In this document: in pieces, positions 1-9,431 of the stretch | Layout: each line of letters begins with the position of its first letter | How positions within the stretch are numbered: the first letter of the stretch is position 1 | NCBI GenBank assembly: GCA_002441095.1 | Contig: DJVG01000009.1 | Span: forward strand, 1-55,518 | Source of the DNA: Elusimicrobia bacterium UBA6262 | Lineage (GTDB): Bacteria; CAYTYR01; UBA6262 | Direction of reading: 5' to 3' | DNA length: 55,518 nt | Notes under the pieces: model-generated | What the model saw: the letters and a program-made list of their open reading frames with translations, nothing else | Database searches by the model: none | Told to the model about the DNA's origin: nothing | Position numbers and translations under genes: made by a program

Positions 1-36
1 TCAACACATCTTTACAATTGTACAAACAAATCCTTA

Positions 37-67
37 ACTTATAACTTTTCACTTAAAACTTATAACT
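37..67. repeat. period-7 direct repeat (acttata-type), upstream of etfA
   Basis: Four consecutive 7-nt units of the type acttata, acttttc, acttaaa, acttata, followed by act, lie just before the ribosome binding site of the first gene. The period is 7, as in many other junctions of this window, but the word is different. Any inverted partner would lie to the left of the window. The remaining bases 1-36 show no gene. Confidence 0.7.
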
Positions 68-86
68 GCATTCATGGGAGATATAA

Positions 87-1286
87 ATGTCCATCAGGGT
101 AATTAAAGATAAGTGTATCGGCTGTAAACTTTGCATTAAAAGCTGCCCGTTCGGTATTATTACTGTTGATAATAAGTTGGCCATTATCGGCGATGGCTGC
201 AATTTATGCGGTGCCTGTGTGCCGTCCTGCAAGTTTAAGGCCATTGTGATTGAAAAAGAGCAAAAAGCTACCCAGGATTATTCTGCCTACCGTGGCATCT
301 GGGTTTTTGCTGAACAAAGAAAAGGTAAAGTGGAAGGCGTTGCCTATGAATTACTGGGTGAAGGCCGCAAGCTGGCTGATAAGCTGCAAGTTCCCTTAAG
401 CGCTGTGCTGATCGGTGATAAAGTGACAGAACAGGCCAAGGAACTTATTGCCCATGGCGCAGATAAAGTATATGTTTACGACGATCCGGTCCTGAATAAC
501 TTCCAGGATGATTCCTATGGAGAAGTCTTTATCAAGCTGGTGGCAGAAGAAAAACCAGAGATCATCCTGATCGGCGCTACGTCTATCGGGCGGTCGCTGG
601 CCCCTAAAATAGCTTTTCGCATCCGGACCGGCTTGACTGCAGACTGTACCGGCCTGGAAGTTGACCCGCTTAACAGGAACCTGATGCAAACCCGTCCAGC
701 CTTTGGCGGTAACATCATGGCGACGATCATTTGCCCTAATTACCGGCCGCAAATAGCGACGGTGCGCCATAAAGTCATGAAAAAAGCGGCGCGTGATGCC
801 AGTCATCAAGGTGAGATCATCCAAAAGATCTTTGATTTTAAAGCTATTACCATAAAAACCAAGGTCCTGAATATAGTAGAAGAAGTGGCCAAGACCATTA
901 ATATCGCTGAAGCTGATATCATAGTTTCCGGCGGCCGGGGCCTGGGTGCTCCGGAGAATTTCAAGCTGGTGGAAGAATTAGCCCAGGTATTGGGAGGAGC
1001 GGTTGGCTCCAGCCGGGCAGCAGTGGACGCGGGCTGGATGCCGTATTCCCACCAGGTAGGCCAGACTGGACGCACGGTATGTCCTAAATTGTATATCGCC
1101 TGCGGTATCAGCGGGGCCATCCAGCATTTGGTGGGAATGCAGTCTTCGGATGTGATCATTGCTATTAATAAAGATCCCCAGGCGCCGATTTTCAAGGTTG
1201 CTACCTTTGGCATAGAAGGAGATGTACTGCAAGTATTACCGGCATTGACCAAGCAATTTAAAAAAGTTCTCGGAGGGGACTATTAA
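87..1286 (+). CDS. etfA: electron transfer flavoprotein alpha subunit with N-terminal ferredoxin domain
   Basis: The 399-residue protein carries FAD in an electron transfer flavoprotein heterodimer. Residues about 1-60 form a two-cluster ferredoxin (C10xxCxxCxxxCP, then CNLCGACVPSC), followed by the ETF alpha N-terminal domain and the C-terminal FAD domain (GGRGLGAPENF, then QVGQTGRTV and CGISGAIQH). The ferredoxin extension is typical of ETFs that exchange electrons with ferredoxin or act in bifurcating complexes in anaerobes. The start follows a gggag-type ribosome site at 75-80. The beta subunit gene is expected upstream, outside the window. The stop overlaps the smc start by one base, so the two are probably cotranscribed. 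The partner dehydrogenase cannot be inferred. Confidence 0.93.
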   Translation: MSIRVIKDKCIGCKLCIKSCPFGIITVDNKLAIIGDGCNLCGACVPSCKFKAIVIEKEQKATQDYSAYRGIWVFAEQRKGKVEGVAYELLGEGRKLADKLQVPLSAVLIGDKVTEQAKELIAHGADKVYVYDDPVLNNFQDDSYGEVFIKLVAEEKPEIILIGATSIGRSLAPKIAFRIRTGLTADCTGLEVDPLNRNLMQTRPAFGGNIMATIICPNYRPQIATVRHKVMKKAARDASHQGEIIQKIFDFKAITIKTKVLNIVEEVAKTINIAEADIIVSGGRGLGAPENFKLVEELAQVLGGAVGSSRAAVDAGWMPYSHQVGQTGRTVCPKLYIACGISGAIQHLVGMQSSDVIIAINKDPQAPIFKVATFGIEGDVLQVLPALTKQFKKVLGGDY

Positions 1287-4200
1287 TGTATTTTAAAAAG
1301 ATGGAATTGTTTGGCTTTAAAAGTTTTGCCGAAAAGACTGAATTAATGCTTGAACCTGGTGTAACTGCGGTAGTCGGCCCTAACGGCTGCGGCAAGACCA
1401 ATATTTCCGATGCCATCCGCTGGGTTCTCGGGGAGCAAAGCGCCAAGCAGCTGCGCGGCGGGAAAATGGAAGATGTGATCTTCAATGGCTCGCGGACCAG
1501 GCAGCCTATGGGTATGGCTGAAGTTTCACTGACCATGGATAATTCCCAAAATGCCCTGCCGGTTGACTACAGCGAGATCACAGTCACGCGCCGCCTGTTC
1601 CGCAGCGGTGAAAGCGAGTACTTGTTAAATAAGGTCCCCTGCCGTCATAAGGATATCATTGAGTTATTTATGGATACAGGAGTAGGGACAGAAGCGTATT
1701 CATCCCTGGAAAACAAGCAGATCGAGATGATCCTTAATTCCAAGCCTGAGGACCGGCGTTTCCTGTTTGAAGAAGCAGCCGGGGTAATGAAATATAAAGT
1801 GCGCAAGAATGAAGCTCTGCATAAAATGGAACAAACGACCCAGAACTTACTGCGTCTCGGCGATGTTGTCAGCGAGGTAAAATCGCGCATCAGTTCACTG
1901 GATTACCAGGCCCGCAAAGCCAGGCAATTCCAAAAGTACCAGGAGGAACTTAAAACCCTGGAATTGAACAGCCTTTATCATTCCTGGCAGATCTTAAAGC
2001 AGGATGCTGCCGGTTTGGAAACCCTGGAACTGCAATTTACCCAGGGGGCCGAGAAGATCAACACAGAAATAGCTGCCTGTGAAAGCAAAGTCGCAGAGAT
2101 AAAGCTGGCTTTAACCACGCTGGATGAGCAGATCGTCACTGCCCAGCAAAAGGCATTTGGTATTGATTCCCAGATCGCCCGCCTGGAAGACAAGGTCTAT
2201 GGCTCCCAGGAAAGAAAAAAGGAATTAGGGCAACGGTTAGTGGATCTTTCCCAGGAAAAATGGGAGCTGGAAGAAAAATATAATAATCTGGCCAATGAAC
2301 AGAAAAAAATCGGCAAAGAAAAAGAAGACCTGGCCATAAAATTGCAGGAAATGGAAAGTTCTTTCCAGGCACAGGACTCCCGCTATAACAGTAATCGCCA
2401 GTCCCTGAACGACCAAATTAAAGCCCTGGAAGATGAAAAAGCCGGATATATTGACCTGTTAAATAAAGTAGCCCAGATCAGGAATACGCTTACCAGCATT
2501 AACAGCGAGCAAAAAAATGCCCAGGGCCTGAAGGATAAGCTCAACCAGCAGATCACAGCCATTAACCTGCAGGTAAACGAACTTAACCAGGCCACGCAGG
2601 ATTTAACCGCTAAATGCCAGGAGCATACCAATGCCTATAACCAGCTGGTCGAAGAAAATAAAACCCTGGAATCAACTAAACAGACACAGCAGGAAGGTTT
2701 AGCCGCACTGGATAAAAAATATGAAGAGGCCAGGAATGAATTTAACCTGAAAAACTCTTTACTGGCTTCCCTGATCGAACTAAAAGAAAGTTTTGCCGGA
2801 TATGAGGACGGGGTAAAACAGATCCTGGCGCAGCGCCCTGCCGGCGTGCTTGGATCAATACCCGAGATCATCCAGATCACCAATGAAGAATACGCGCCTT
2901 TAATAGAAATGGCCCTGGCCGAGAAACTGCAATATGTCTTGTGTGAAAATAACCAGGCTGTAACTGAGGTAATAGCCGCCACCAGGACCGGTGAATCAAA
3001 CCGGATAACGGCCGTAGCGCTCGAAAATTTCCAGGCTTTATACGGGCGTTCAGGCCCACAGCCTGTACCCGGGCAGGAAGGCGTAGTAGCACGGGCCAGT
3101 GACCTGGTAAAAGCCGCAGAACGCTATTCTGCTTTGATAGGCTACCTCCTGGGGAATACCTATATAGTACAAGACCTGGAAGCAGCCAGGAATTTAATGA
3201 GGAGATATAACTCGCTGAATGTGATCACTGTAAAGGGTGAGCTTCTTACCCATCCAGCGATCATCAGCGTAGGTGGCAAGAATTCAAGCGGCCTGCTGGA
3301 GCGGGAGATCAGGATCAAGCATTTGCAGGAAGAGAAATCCCAGCTGGAAGCTGCGGTACAGGAGCTGGCTGGGGAAAAAGGACATTGCGCAGGTACTTTG
3401 TCTGGAACTGAAGCCCGCTTAAAAACGCTGGCTGGGGATATACAAGATAAATTACTGGCGCTGGGAGCTTTGCAGAAAGATAATGAGCAGGCCAACAAGC
3501 GGCTGAAAGAATTACAGCAGGAACTGTCGCTTTTACAAACAGAAGAAAATGACCTGGCTAAGCATCTGGCGGAGCATCATGAATTAATGGCAAAAGTGAA
3601 CCGGGAATACCAGCTCAGTGAAGAGGAAGAAAAACAGGCCAAGATCAGATTGGCTGACCGCGAGCAGGGATTATTGGTCCTGAACCAGCAAACGGCAAAG
3701 CTGCAGAGTGAATTAACTACCTTAAAAGTTGACCTGGCAGCCAGCAAGGAGAAGAGCGAAAACCTGCAAGTGCTGATGGGGCGCTTCAGTGAAAATGAAA
3801 AAGACCTGAAAATTGAAATTGAGAAAACAAAAGCTGAACACGCTGCCATTGAGAAACAAATAAGCGAGCTGGACCAAATTAAGTCTGAGGTAGAAGAGAG
3901 TATTACAAAAATGCTCTTGGAGAAGAAAGAAGCTGATCAGGTGCTGGAAAATATGCGGCTGCAGAAACAGGATATGATCGTAGGCCTGCGGGCGCAGGAA
4001 GCGAAGATTGACACCTGGAAGCAGGAGACAGAAAGCCTGCAGCACAAGCAGCACGAACAGGAAATCAAGCGGGTTCAGATTGATTCACAGCGTGAACAGA
4101 TCAGCAAATCCCTGGCGGAAAAGTACAATATCGCCAGGGAAAACATTATTGTACCTGAGGACCTGCCGGCACCGGATGAAGAAGAGATCATTAAAACCCG

Positions 4201-4825
4201 TAAGAAAATTGATTCCCTGGGTCCGGTCAACCTGGTAGCTATCGATGAGTATGAACAGCTGCAGGAGCGGTATAATTTTCTTTTAAAACAGCAGCAGGAT
4301 ATGGTCCAGGCCCAGGAAGATATACATAAAGTGATCAATAAGATCAATCAAACCTCGCGGGAATATTTTGAGACTACCTTTAAACAAGTCCAGCAGAATT
4401 TCTCCTCCTTGTTCAAGCAATTATTTGAAGGAGGAGAAGCGGAAATGATCCTGACCAATCCGGAAGACCTTTTGGAAACAGGGGTCGATATCAATGTCCA
4501 GCCGCCGGGTAAAAAGCTGACTAATATAACTTTGCTTTCAGGCGGAGAGAAAGCCCTGACTGCCATTGCCATCTTGTTTGCCATTTTCATGGTCAAGCCC
4601 AGTCCGTACTGCGTGCTGGACGAAATTGATGCCCCGCTGGATGATTCGAATTTGAACCGTTTTATCCGCATGCTCAAGGAATTCTCTGAAAAAACCCAGT
4701 TTATTATTATCACCCATAATAAAAAGAGCATGGAAATGGCTGACGTTCTATATGGCGTGACTATGGAAGAATTCGGGATTTCCAAACTGGTATCAGTTAA
4801 ATTCAGAAGCGCTGTAACGGTATAA
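1286..4825 (+). CDS. smc: chromosome segregation protein SMC
   Basis: This 1179-residue ATPase has the full SMC layout: Walker A GPNGCGKTN at 31-39, a long coiled coil, a hinge at about 500-670 (starting near GYEDGVKQIL), a second coiled coil, then the ABC signature LLSGGEKA near 1083 and Walker B YCVLDEIDAP near 1107. Length matches the bacterial family. SMC with ScpA and ScpB compacts and separates chromosomes; neither kleisin partner is in the window. A strong ribosome site (ggagggg, 1272-1278) lies inside the end of etfA. The pairing with etfA has no obvious functional logic. Confidence 0.97.
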   Translation: MYFKKMELFGFKSFAEKTELMLEPGVTAVVGPNGCGKTNISDAIRWVLGEQSAKQLRGGKMEDVIFNGSRTRQPMGMAEVSLTMDNSQNALPVDYSEITVTRRLFRSGESEYLLNKVPCRHKDIIELFMDTGVGTEAYSSLENKQIEMILNSKPEDRRFLFEEAAGVMKYKVRKNEALHKMEQTTQNLLRLGDVVSEVKSRISSLDYQARKARQFQKYQEELKTLELNSLYHSWQILKQDAAGLETLELQFTQGAEKINTEIAACESKVAEIKLALTTLDEQIVTAQQKAFGIDSQIARLEDKVYGSQERKKELGQRLVDLSQEKWELEEKYNNLANEQKKIGKEKEDLAIKLQEMESSFQAQDSRYNSNRQSLNDQIKALEDEKAGYIDLLNKVAQIRNTLTSINSEQKNAQGLKDKLNQQITAINLQVNELNQATQDLTAKCQEHTNAYNQLVEENKTLESTKQTQQEGLAALDKKYEEARNEFNLKNSLLASLIELKESFAGYEDGVKQILAQRPAGVLGSIPEIIQITNEEYAPLIEMALAEKLQYVLCENNQAVTEVIAATRTGESNRITAVALENFQALYGRSGPQPVPGQEGVVARASDLVKAAERYSALIGYLLGNTYIVQDLEAARNLMRRYNSLNVITVKGELLTHPAIISVGGKNSSGLLEREIRIKHLQEEKSQLEAAVQELAGEKGHCAGTLSGTEARLKTLAGDIQDKLLALGALQKDNEQANKRLKELQQELSLLQTEENDLAKHLAEHHELMAKVNREYQLSEEEEKQAKIRLADREQGLLVLNQQTAKLQSELTTLKVDLAASKEKSENLQVLMGRFSENEKDLKIEIEKTKAEHAAIEKQISELDQIKSEVEESITKMLLEKKEADQVLENMRLQKQDMIVGLRAQEAKIDTWKQETESLQHKQHEQEIKRVQIDSQREQISKSLAEKYNIARENIIVPEDLPAPDEEEIIKTRKKIDSLGPVNLVAIDEYEQLQERYNFLLKQQQDMVQAQEDIHKVINKINQTSREYFETTFKQVQQNFSSLFKQLFEGGEAEMILTNPEDLLETGVDINVQPPGKKLTNITLLSGGEKALTAIAILFAIFMVKPSPYCVLDEIDAPLDDSNLNRFIRMLKEFSEKTQFIIITHNKKSMEMADVLYGVTMEEFGISKLVSVKFRSAVTV

Positions 4826-4839
4826 GCAAGAGAGAACTG

Positions 4840-5583
4840 ATGAAAAATAACCAGGCAAATATTCTCGGCTTTCAGATCGACAACGTCAGGATGGCTGAAA
4901 CGATAGCCCAGATCAAGGGATTCATCCAGTACCGGTCGCCGCATCAAGTCATCACTGCTAATTCTTTAATGTTACATGCGGCTATTGACAACCAGCGCTT
5001 AAAGGAAGTTTTTGCCAGATCTGCCCTGGTAGTTCCAGACAGTATAGGCCTGCTCCTGGCGGGTAAAATACTGGGACAGCCTTTACTGGAAAGGGTTACC
5101 GGTATTGATCTGATGTATCAGCTTTTCGCTCTTTGCCAAAAAGAGGGGTTTTCCATATATTTGCTGGGAGCTAGGCCTGGTATAGCTGCAGAGGCTGCGG
5201 GACAGGTCCGCAGGCAGTTTCCTGGTTTGAAGATCGCCGGCACTCACCATGGCTATTTTGATGCCCGGGAAGAAGCGCAGGTAATCGCAGAAATAAAAAA
5301 ATTGAAACCAGATATGCTTTTTGTCGGTTTGAATGTACCGCGACAGGAAATGTGGATAGCCGAGCACTTAGACGTCCTGGCAGTGCCTGTGGCGATCGGC
5401 ATTGGCGGCAGTTTTGATGTGATCAGCGGCCGTATCAAAAGAGCGCCGGCAGCAATGCAGCAGGCTGGCCTGGAATGGCTTTGGCGGACAATAGTAGAAC
5501 CCTGGCGTATAAAGCGCATTATCCTTCTGCCGGTTTTCCTGTGGAAGGTATACCAGCAAAAATGGCAGGATAAGGTACAATGA
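4840..5583 (+). CDS. WecG/TagA/CpsF family glycosyltransferase
   Basis: The 247-residue protein belongs to the family that adds N-acetylmannosaminuronate or N-acetylmannosamine to lipid-linked GlcNAc in surface polymer synthesis. Family motifs are PDSIGLLLAGK, ERVTGIDLM, FVGLNVPRQEMWI and IGIGGSFDVISGRIKRAP. It has no signal peptide; members act at the inner face of the membrane. It starts 14 nt after smc and its stop overlaps the next gene by ATGA, which suggests a shared transcript. The exact sugar cannot be read from the sequence, so no gene symbol is given. Confidence 0.9.
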   Translation: MKNNQANILGFQIDNVRMAETIAQIKGFIQYRSPHQVITANSLMLHAAIDNQRLKEVFARSALVVPDSIGLLLAGKILGQPLLERVTGIDLMYQLFALCQKEGFSIYLLGARPGIAAEAAGQVRRQFPGLKIAGTHHGYFDAREEAQVIAEIKKLKPDMLFVGLNVPRQEMWIAEHLDVLAVPVAIGIGGSFDVISGRIKRAPAAMQQAGLEWLWRTIVEPWRIKRIILLPVFLWKVYQQKWQDKVQ

Positions 5584-6320
5584 AACTAGGATTAATAGCG
5601 GATATTCATAGCAACCTGCCAGCGCTGAATGAAGTATTACAGGATTTGGCAGCTGAACAAGTTGAAGGTTATCTGGTATTGGGTGATTTGGTGGGATATG
5701 GGCCATATCCGAATGAATGCATTGAAGTGTTGCAAAAACTGCCAAACGCTGTTATAATCGTAGGTAATCACGATTGGGCAGCAATAGAACTGGAAGATAT
5801 TTCCTTATTTAATGCCGAAGCCAGGCAAGCGATACTCTGGACCCGGTCTGTTCTTAAACCTGAATATAAGGAATATCTTGGCTCATTGGAATATATTGTC
5901 AATAAAGACCGGTATATGCTGGTACATGGCAGCCCCCGGGATCCTTTGGATGAATACCTGGTAAACGTTGATATATTTGAAAAGAATATTCCAGCTCTGA
6001 AAGCTGACATTTGTTTTATCGGGCATAGCCATCAGCCGCTGTATTTTAGCAAACAGAAAGATGGTGGGACTCCGGATATGCGCCTGATCAAGGAGCAGGA
6101 AATCTTAAATTTGACGCCAGAGACGATTCATGTAATCAATCCCGGTTCCATAGGCCAGCCGCGTGACCGTGACGCCAGGGCCTGTTATGGATTATTTGAT
6201 ACAGAGACTTTAGCTTTTACGCTAAAACGTAAAGCCTATGATGTGGCAGCGGTGCAAGCTAAAATGGTTGAGCAACAGTTGCCCAAAGCACTAATTGACC
6301 GATTAGCCGAAGGAGTATAG
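5580..6320 (+). CDS. metallophosphoesterase (YfcE/MJ0936-like calcineurin fold)
   Basis: The 246-residue protein carries the five metal-binding blocks of calcineurin-type phosphoesterases: IADIHSN at the N-terminus, LGDLVGYGPYP, VGNHDW, VHGSPRDPLDEY and GHSHQP, then NPGSIGQPRD. It is a cytoplasmic phosphodiesterase or phosphatase of unknown substrate. It overlaps the glycosyltransferase by 4 nt and precedes a Ser/Thr kinase by only 10 nt. A role as opposing phosphatase is tempting, but this fold is not the usual PP2C partner of such kinases, so this is speculation. Confidence 0.88.
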   Translation: MKLGLIADIHSNLPALNEVLQDLAAEQVEGYLVLGDLVGYGPYPNECIEVLQKLPNAVIIVGNHDWAAIELEDISLFNAEARQAILWTRSVLKPEYKEYLGSLEYIVNKDRYMLVHGSPRDPLDEYLVNVDIFEKNIPALKADICFIGHSHQPLYFSKQKDGGTPDMRLIKEQEILNLTPETIHVINPGSIGQPRDRDARACYGLFDTETLAFTLKRKAYDVAAVQAKMVEQQLPKALIDRLAEGV

Positions 6321-6330
6321 CAATACTACT

Positions 6331-7302
6331 ATGCAAAACATTAAACCGGGACAAATTCTGGATAATAGGTATGAGATCAAGAGGAACATTGCCAAAGGCG
6401 CTATGGGTGCGGTTGTTAAGGCGGAAAAAGTAGATACCAAAGAGATAGTGGCTATCAAATTTGCCTTGCCGGGATTTGAACAGGGCATATCCAGCCAGCA
6501 ACGTTTCCAACAGGCAGAAAAGATCCAGTTCTTCCTGGACCATCCTAACATCGTCAAGGCTTATAAACCAGAACACGAAAAAAGTTTTCCTTATGTGATC
6601 ATGGAATATGTCGATGGCCCATCCCTGGAATACCTGATCAACAAGAACCGGCGCTTGTCCATAGAAGATGCTACTAATTACACTATCCAAATGTGCAATG
6701 CGCTAGACTATCTAAGGCAGAAAAATGTGGTACATCATGATATTAAGCCCTCTAATATTGTTATAGATATGCAAAAACAATTAAAGTTAACCGATTTTGG
6801 CATATCTTTTTGCCAAGGAATGGAAGCAGAGATTTGGGCCAGCCTGGTGAGTATCGGCGGGACACTGGCCTATATGGCGCCGGAAAAGATCAGGGATCAT
6901 GCCCTGAATGATTATCGCAGTGATATCTATTCACTAGGCGTGCTGATGTACCATATGTTTACCGGTAAATTGCCTTTTAACGGTTCCACCGAAGAAGTGA
7001 TCGGAGCGCAGATCACCCAGAATTTCATCAGCCCAAGTGTGCTTAATCCTTCTATTTCCCCGGCTATTGAACGGATCATTTTAAAGGCTATGTCGCCAAC
7101 TCCTAACGACCGCTACCATGATGTAAATATAATAAAAAATGAGCTGGAAGAAGCTGTTTCGATGTCTGCGCGAAAGGCCAAATCTGTCAAAATGACCATG
7201 ATCCCGGAAGCGGGGATACCGATCTGGACCCTATATGTGCTTTTAATCATTATTTTCCTGGCGGTTATTGGCAGGATAATATATATTAATTTATACAAGT
7301 AA
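6331..7302 (+). CDS. membrane-anchored Ser/Thr protein kinase (Hanks type)
   Basis: A protein kinase domain covers residues about 10-265: glycine loop IAKGAMGAVVKA, lysine in VAIKFA, catalytic loop HHDIKPSN (HHD in place of the common HRD), DFG in LTDFGIS, and APEKI. One membrane segment follows near the C-terminus (about 298-318, WTLYVLLIIIFLAVIG) with only a few residues outside, so there is no PASTA or other sensor domain. The length of 323 residues is short for bacterial receptor kinases. The ribosome site ggag at 6310 is distant from the ATG, so translation may be weak or coupled to the upstream gene. Confidence 0.92.
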   Translation: MQNIKPGQILDNRYEIKRNIAKGAMGAVVKAEKVDTKEIVAIKFALPGFEQGISSQQRFQQAEKIQFFLDHPNIVKAYKPEHEKSFPYVIMEYVDGPSLEYLINKNRRLSIEDATNYTIQMCNALDYLRQKNVVHHDIKPSNIVIDMQKQLKLTDFGISFCQGMEAEIWASLVSIGGTLAYMAPEKIRDHALNDYRSDIYSLGVLMYHMFTGKLPFNGSTEEVIGAQITQNFISPSVLNPSISPAIERIILKAMSPTPNDRYHDVNIIKNELEEAVSMSARKAKSVKMTMIPEAGIPIWTLYVLLIIIFLAVIGRIIYINLYK

Positions 7303-7313
7303 GCAATAAAGTA

Positions 7314-7342
7314 TTGACTTTTCCGGAAAATTATGATATAGT
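7314..7342 (+). promoter_or_regulatory. sigma-70-type promoter of the riboflavin operon
   Basis: TTGACT at 7314-7319 and TATAGT at 7337-7342 are separated by 17 nt. The site lies directly before the FMN riboswitch and after the kinase stop, which is the expected place for the rib operon promoter. Confidence 0.75.
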
Positions 7343-7344
7343 AT

Positions 7345-7514
7345 AGATAATTCAGGGTAAGGTGAAATTCCTTAACCGGTGGTAAAGCCCGCAAGTAAGC
7401 GTCGGCGGGCAAGCCCACGAGTCCTTCTTAATAGAGGAACTGATCCTGTGAAAATCAGGAGCCGACGGTGGGAGGTGTTATAAAACCTCTGAAAGTCCGG
7501 ATGAAAGAAGCATA
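7345..7514 (+). promoter_or_regulatory. FMN riboswitch (RFN element)
   Basis: The conserved blocks of the RFN element occur in order: tcagggtaaggtgaaattcc near 7352-7371, accggtggtaaagcccgc near 7375-7392, an insertable arm, gatcctgtgaaaatcagg near 7442-7459, gccgacggt near 7461-7469, and agtccggatgaaagaag near 7494-7510. The element binds FMN and lowers expression of riboflavin genes. It precedes a terminator hairpin and ribD, so control by transcription termination is likely. Confidence 0.95.
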
Positions 7515-7536
7515 ATAAGTATAGTTGCAAAATATT

Positions 7537-7573
7537 CCCTGAAGAGTATTATTCTTCAGGGTGTCTTATTTTA
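7537..7573 (+). terminator. riboswitch-controlled intrinsic terminator
   Basis: A 9-bp perfect stem (ccctgaaga paired with tcttcaggg, 7537-7545 and 7553-7561) with a 7-nt loop is followed by a T-rich tract (tgtcttatttta). It sits between the FMN aptamer and the ribD start, as expected for a transcriptional expression platform. Confidence 0.85.
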
Positions 7574-7585
7574 TGGGGCAAGATA

Positions 7586-8653
7586 ATGACCAAACATGAA
7601 AAGTTTATGAAAATGGCTTTGCAACTGGCAGCTAAGGGAAGAGGGAAAGTATTTCCGAATCCCCTGGTCGGGGCAGTGCTGGTTAAAAACGGCAAGGTGA
7701 TCGGACAGGGATTTCACCGCTATTTTGGCGGCAATCACGCTGAGATTGAAGCTCTTAATAATGCTGTTCAGCCGGTTTCCGGGTCAGACCTTTATGTCAC
7801 TCTTGAACCATGTGCTCACCAGGGCAAAACCCCGCCTTGTACAGAGGCTATTATTAAGGCTGGCATCAAGAAAGTATATGTAGCCATGCCGGATCCTCAT
7901 CCCCTGGTAGCAGGCAAAGGGATCAGGAAATTACGGCAGCATCACATCCCGGTCTTTACCGGCATAGTTCAGGAAAAAGCCGTCTCCCTGAACCATGATT
8001 ATCTTCATTATATCAGGACGAAAAGGCCGTATATTACGCTGAAATGGGCTATGAGCCTCGATGGCAAGATCGCTACTAAAACAGGCCAGGCAAAATGGAT
8101 TTCCAGTGTCCAGGCCAGGAAATATACGCACCATTTAAGGGCTGAAGCAGGAGCAATTATTGTAGGCATCAATACTGTTTTAAAAGACGATCCAAGCTTG
8201 ACTGTCCGGGGTATACCCGGGGCCAGTAATCCGGTGAGAATCATTCTTGATCATAATTTACGCATTCCCCTTAAAGCTAATGTATTGGACCATAAGGCCA
8301 AAAGCACTGTTGTTTGCGGCAAAGATGCCTCCAGGGCCCGCGCCGTACGACTCATGAAGCAGGGGGTTGAAGTAATACAAATAAATAAATTGCCAGACTT
8401 ATTGAATATTTTGGTTAACCGGGGAATCGCCAGGATATTGGTGGAAGGCGGCGGGATGGTGCATGCTTCTTTTATTGAACAAGGACTGGCTGACCAGGCG
8501 ATAGCAGTGATCGCCCCGATCATTATTGGCGGGAAACAAGCAGTGACGCCGGTTTCCGGCAGTGGTATTGACAGTATAAAAAATGCCCCTCGTTTAGAAG
8601 ATATGAAGATACGTCAAATAGGAGATAATGTAATTATTGAGGGCAGCTTTTAG
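7586..8653 (+). CDS. ribD: bifunctional diaminohydroxyphosphoribosylaminopyrimidine deaminase / reductase
   Basis: The 355-residue enzyme performs the second and third steps of riboflavin synthesis. The N-terminal deaminase domain has the zinc motif HAEIEAL and PCAHQGKTPPC; the C-terminal NADPH reductase domain has KWAMSLDGKIAT, DDPSLTVRG and LVEGGGMVH. Length is normal. It is the first gene after the FMN riboswitch and terminator, so its expression should fall when FMN is abundant. A repeat-rich 148-nt spacer separates it from ribE. Confidence 0.97.
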   Translation: MTKHEKFMKMALQLAAKGRGKVFPNPLVGAVLVKNGKVIGQGFHRYFGGNHAEIEALNNAVQPVSGSDLYVTLEPCAHQGKTPPCTEAIIKAGIKKVYVAMPDPHPLVAGKGIRKLRQHHIPVFTGIVQEKAVSLNHDYLHYIRTKRPYITLKWAMSLDGKIATKTGQAKWISSVQARKYTHHLRAEAGAIIVGINTVLKDDPSLTVRGIPGASNPVRIILDHNLRIPLKANVLDHKAKSTVVCGKDASRARAVRLMKQGVEVIQINKLPDLLNILVNRGIARILVEGGGMVHASFIEQGLADQAIAVIAPIIIGGKQAVTPVSGSGIDSIKNAPRLEDMKIRQIGDNVIIEGSF

Positions 8654-8655
8654 TG

Positions 8656-8775
8656 ACGGGTATCAGGTAATCAGGAAACCAGGAAGTGGATATCAGGAAA
8701 TCAGAATATCAGGTACTTACCTGATTCCCTGGTAATCTGATCACCATCTCCTGATATCCTGATATACTGATAGAC
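8656..8775. repeat. intergenic hairpin of atcagga-type short repeats (period about 8)
   Basis: The left half carries repeated tatcagg/aatcagg units, the right half their reverse complement (cctgata-type), with the turn near 8713. The two halves can pair along about 55 nt with mismatches. The element fills the ribD-ribE spacer and ends before the ribE ribosome site (aaggag near 8791). Layout matches the period-7 elements elsewhere, but the unit here is mostly 8 nt. Confidence 0.85.
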
Positions 8776-8801
8776 GTATTTAATTCGCATAAGGAGCACA
8801 C

Positions 8802-9431
8802 ATGTTTACCGGAATAATCCAGCAATTGGGGAAAGTGACCAGTAAAACGCCGCGGCTTTTGGGCGTACAATGCCAGCTTGAAAATGCCGGCATAGGGGAG
8901 AGCATTGCTGTTAATGGCACTTGCCTCAGCCTGAAAAGGTATGACGAGAGCAATAAGATTGCTTATTTTGATATCATGGCTTCAACCTTAAAAACCACAA
9001 ACTTAGGCAAGTTAAGAGCTTCTGCCATGGTGAATATGGAAAGAGCTTTAAAAATTGGGGATGCAGTCGGGGGCCATTTTATCAACGGCCATATTGACGA
9101 AACCGGTTCTATCGGCAGGATCCGTAAATCGCCCGGTGCTGTAATTTTTGAGATCAAAGTCAGCAAGAAGAACCTGTCTTATATCAATCCCAAAGGGTCC
9201 ATTGCCATTGATGGCATCAGTTTAACTATCCTGGATAAATTACCCCAGGGATTATCCGTTTCCCTGATCCCGCTGACATTAAAAGGAACTACGCTAGGTT
9301 TTAAAAAACCAGGTGATAAGGTGAATATTGAATATGACCAGATCGTCAAGAGTACGATCAATATACTGGAAGAAAAGTTCCGTAACCAGAGTTATATTAC
9401 GATAAAATACCTGAAGAATAAGGGATTCTAA
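8802..9431 (+). CDS. ribE: riboflavin synthase alpha chain
   Basis: The 209-residue protein dismutates two 6,7-dimethyl-8-ribityllumazines to riboflavin. Two tandem lumazine-binding domains are visible: MFTGIIQQLGKV with NGTCLSL in the first half, and GGHFINGHIDETGSI with IDGISLTIL in the second. The length is normal and the start follows an aaggag site. It lies directly before ribBA (stop and start adjacent), in the standard order ribD-ribE-ribBA-ribH. Confidence 0.95.
   Translation: MFTGIIQQLGKVTSKTPRLLGVQCQLENAGIGESIAVNGTCLSLKRYDESNKIAYFDIMASTLKTTNLGKLRASAMVNMERALKIGDAVGGHFINGHIDETGSIGRIRKSPGAVIFEIKVSKKNLSYINPKGSIAIDGISLTILDKLPQGLSVSLIPLTLKGTTLGFKKPGDKVNIEYDQIVKSTINILEEKFRNQSYITIKYLKNKGF

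Noticed and set aside
396..824. Long minus-strand open frames opposite etfA, ligA, nrdD and others
   Set aside because: They mirror well-identified plus-strand genes and show no recognisable domains.
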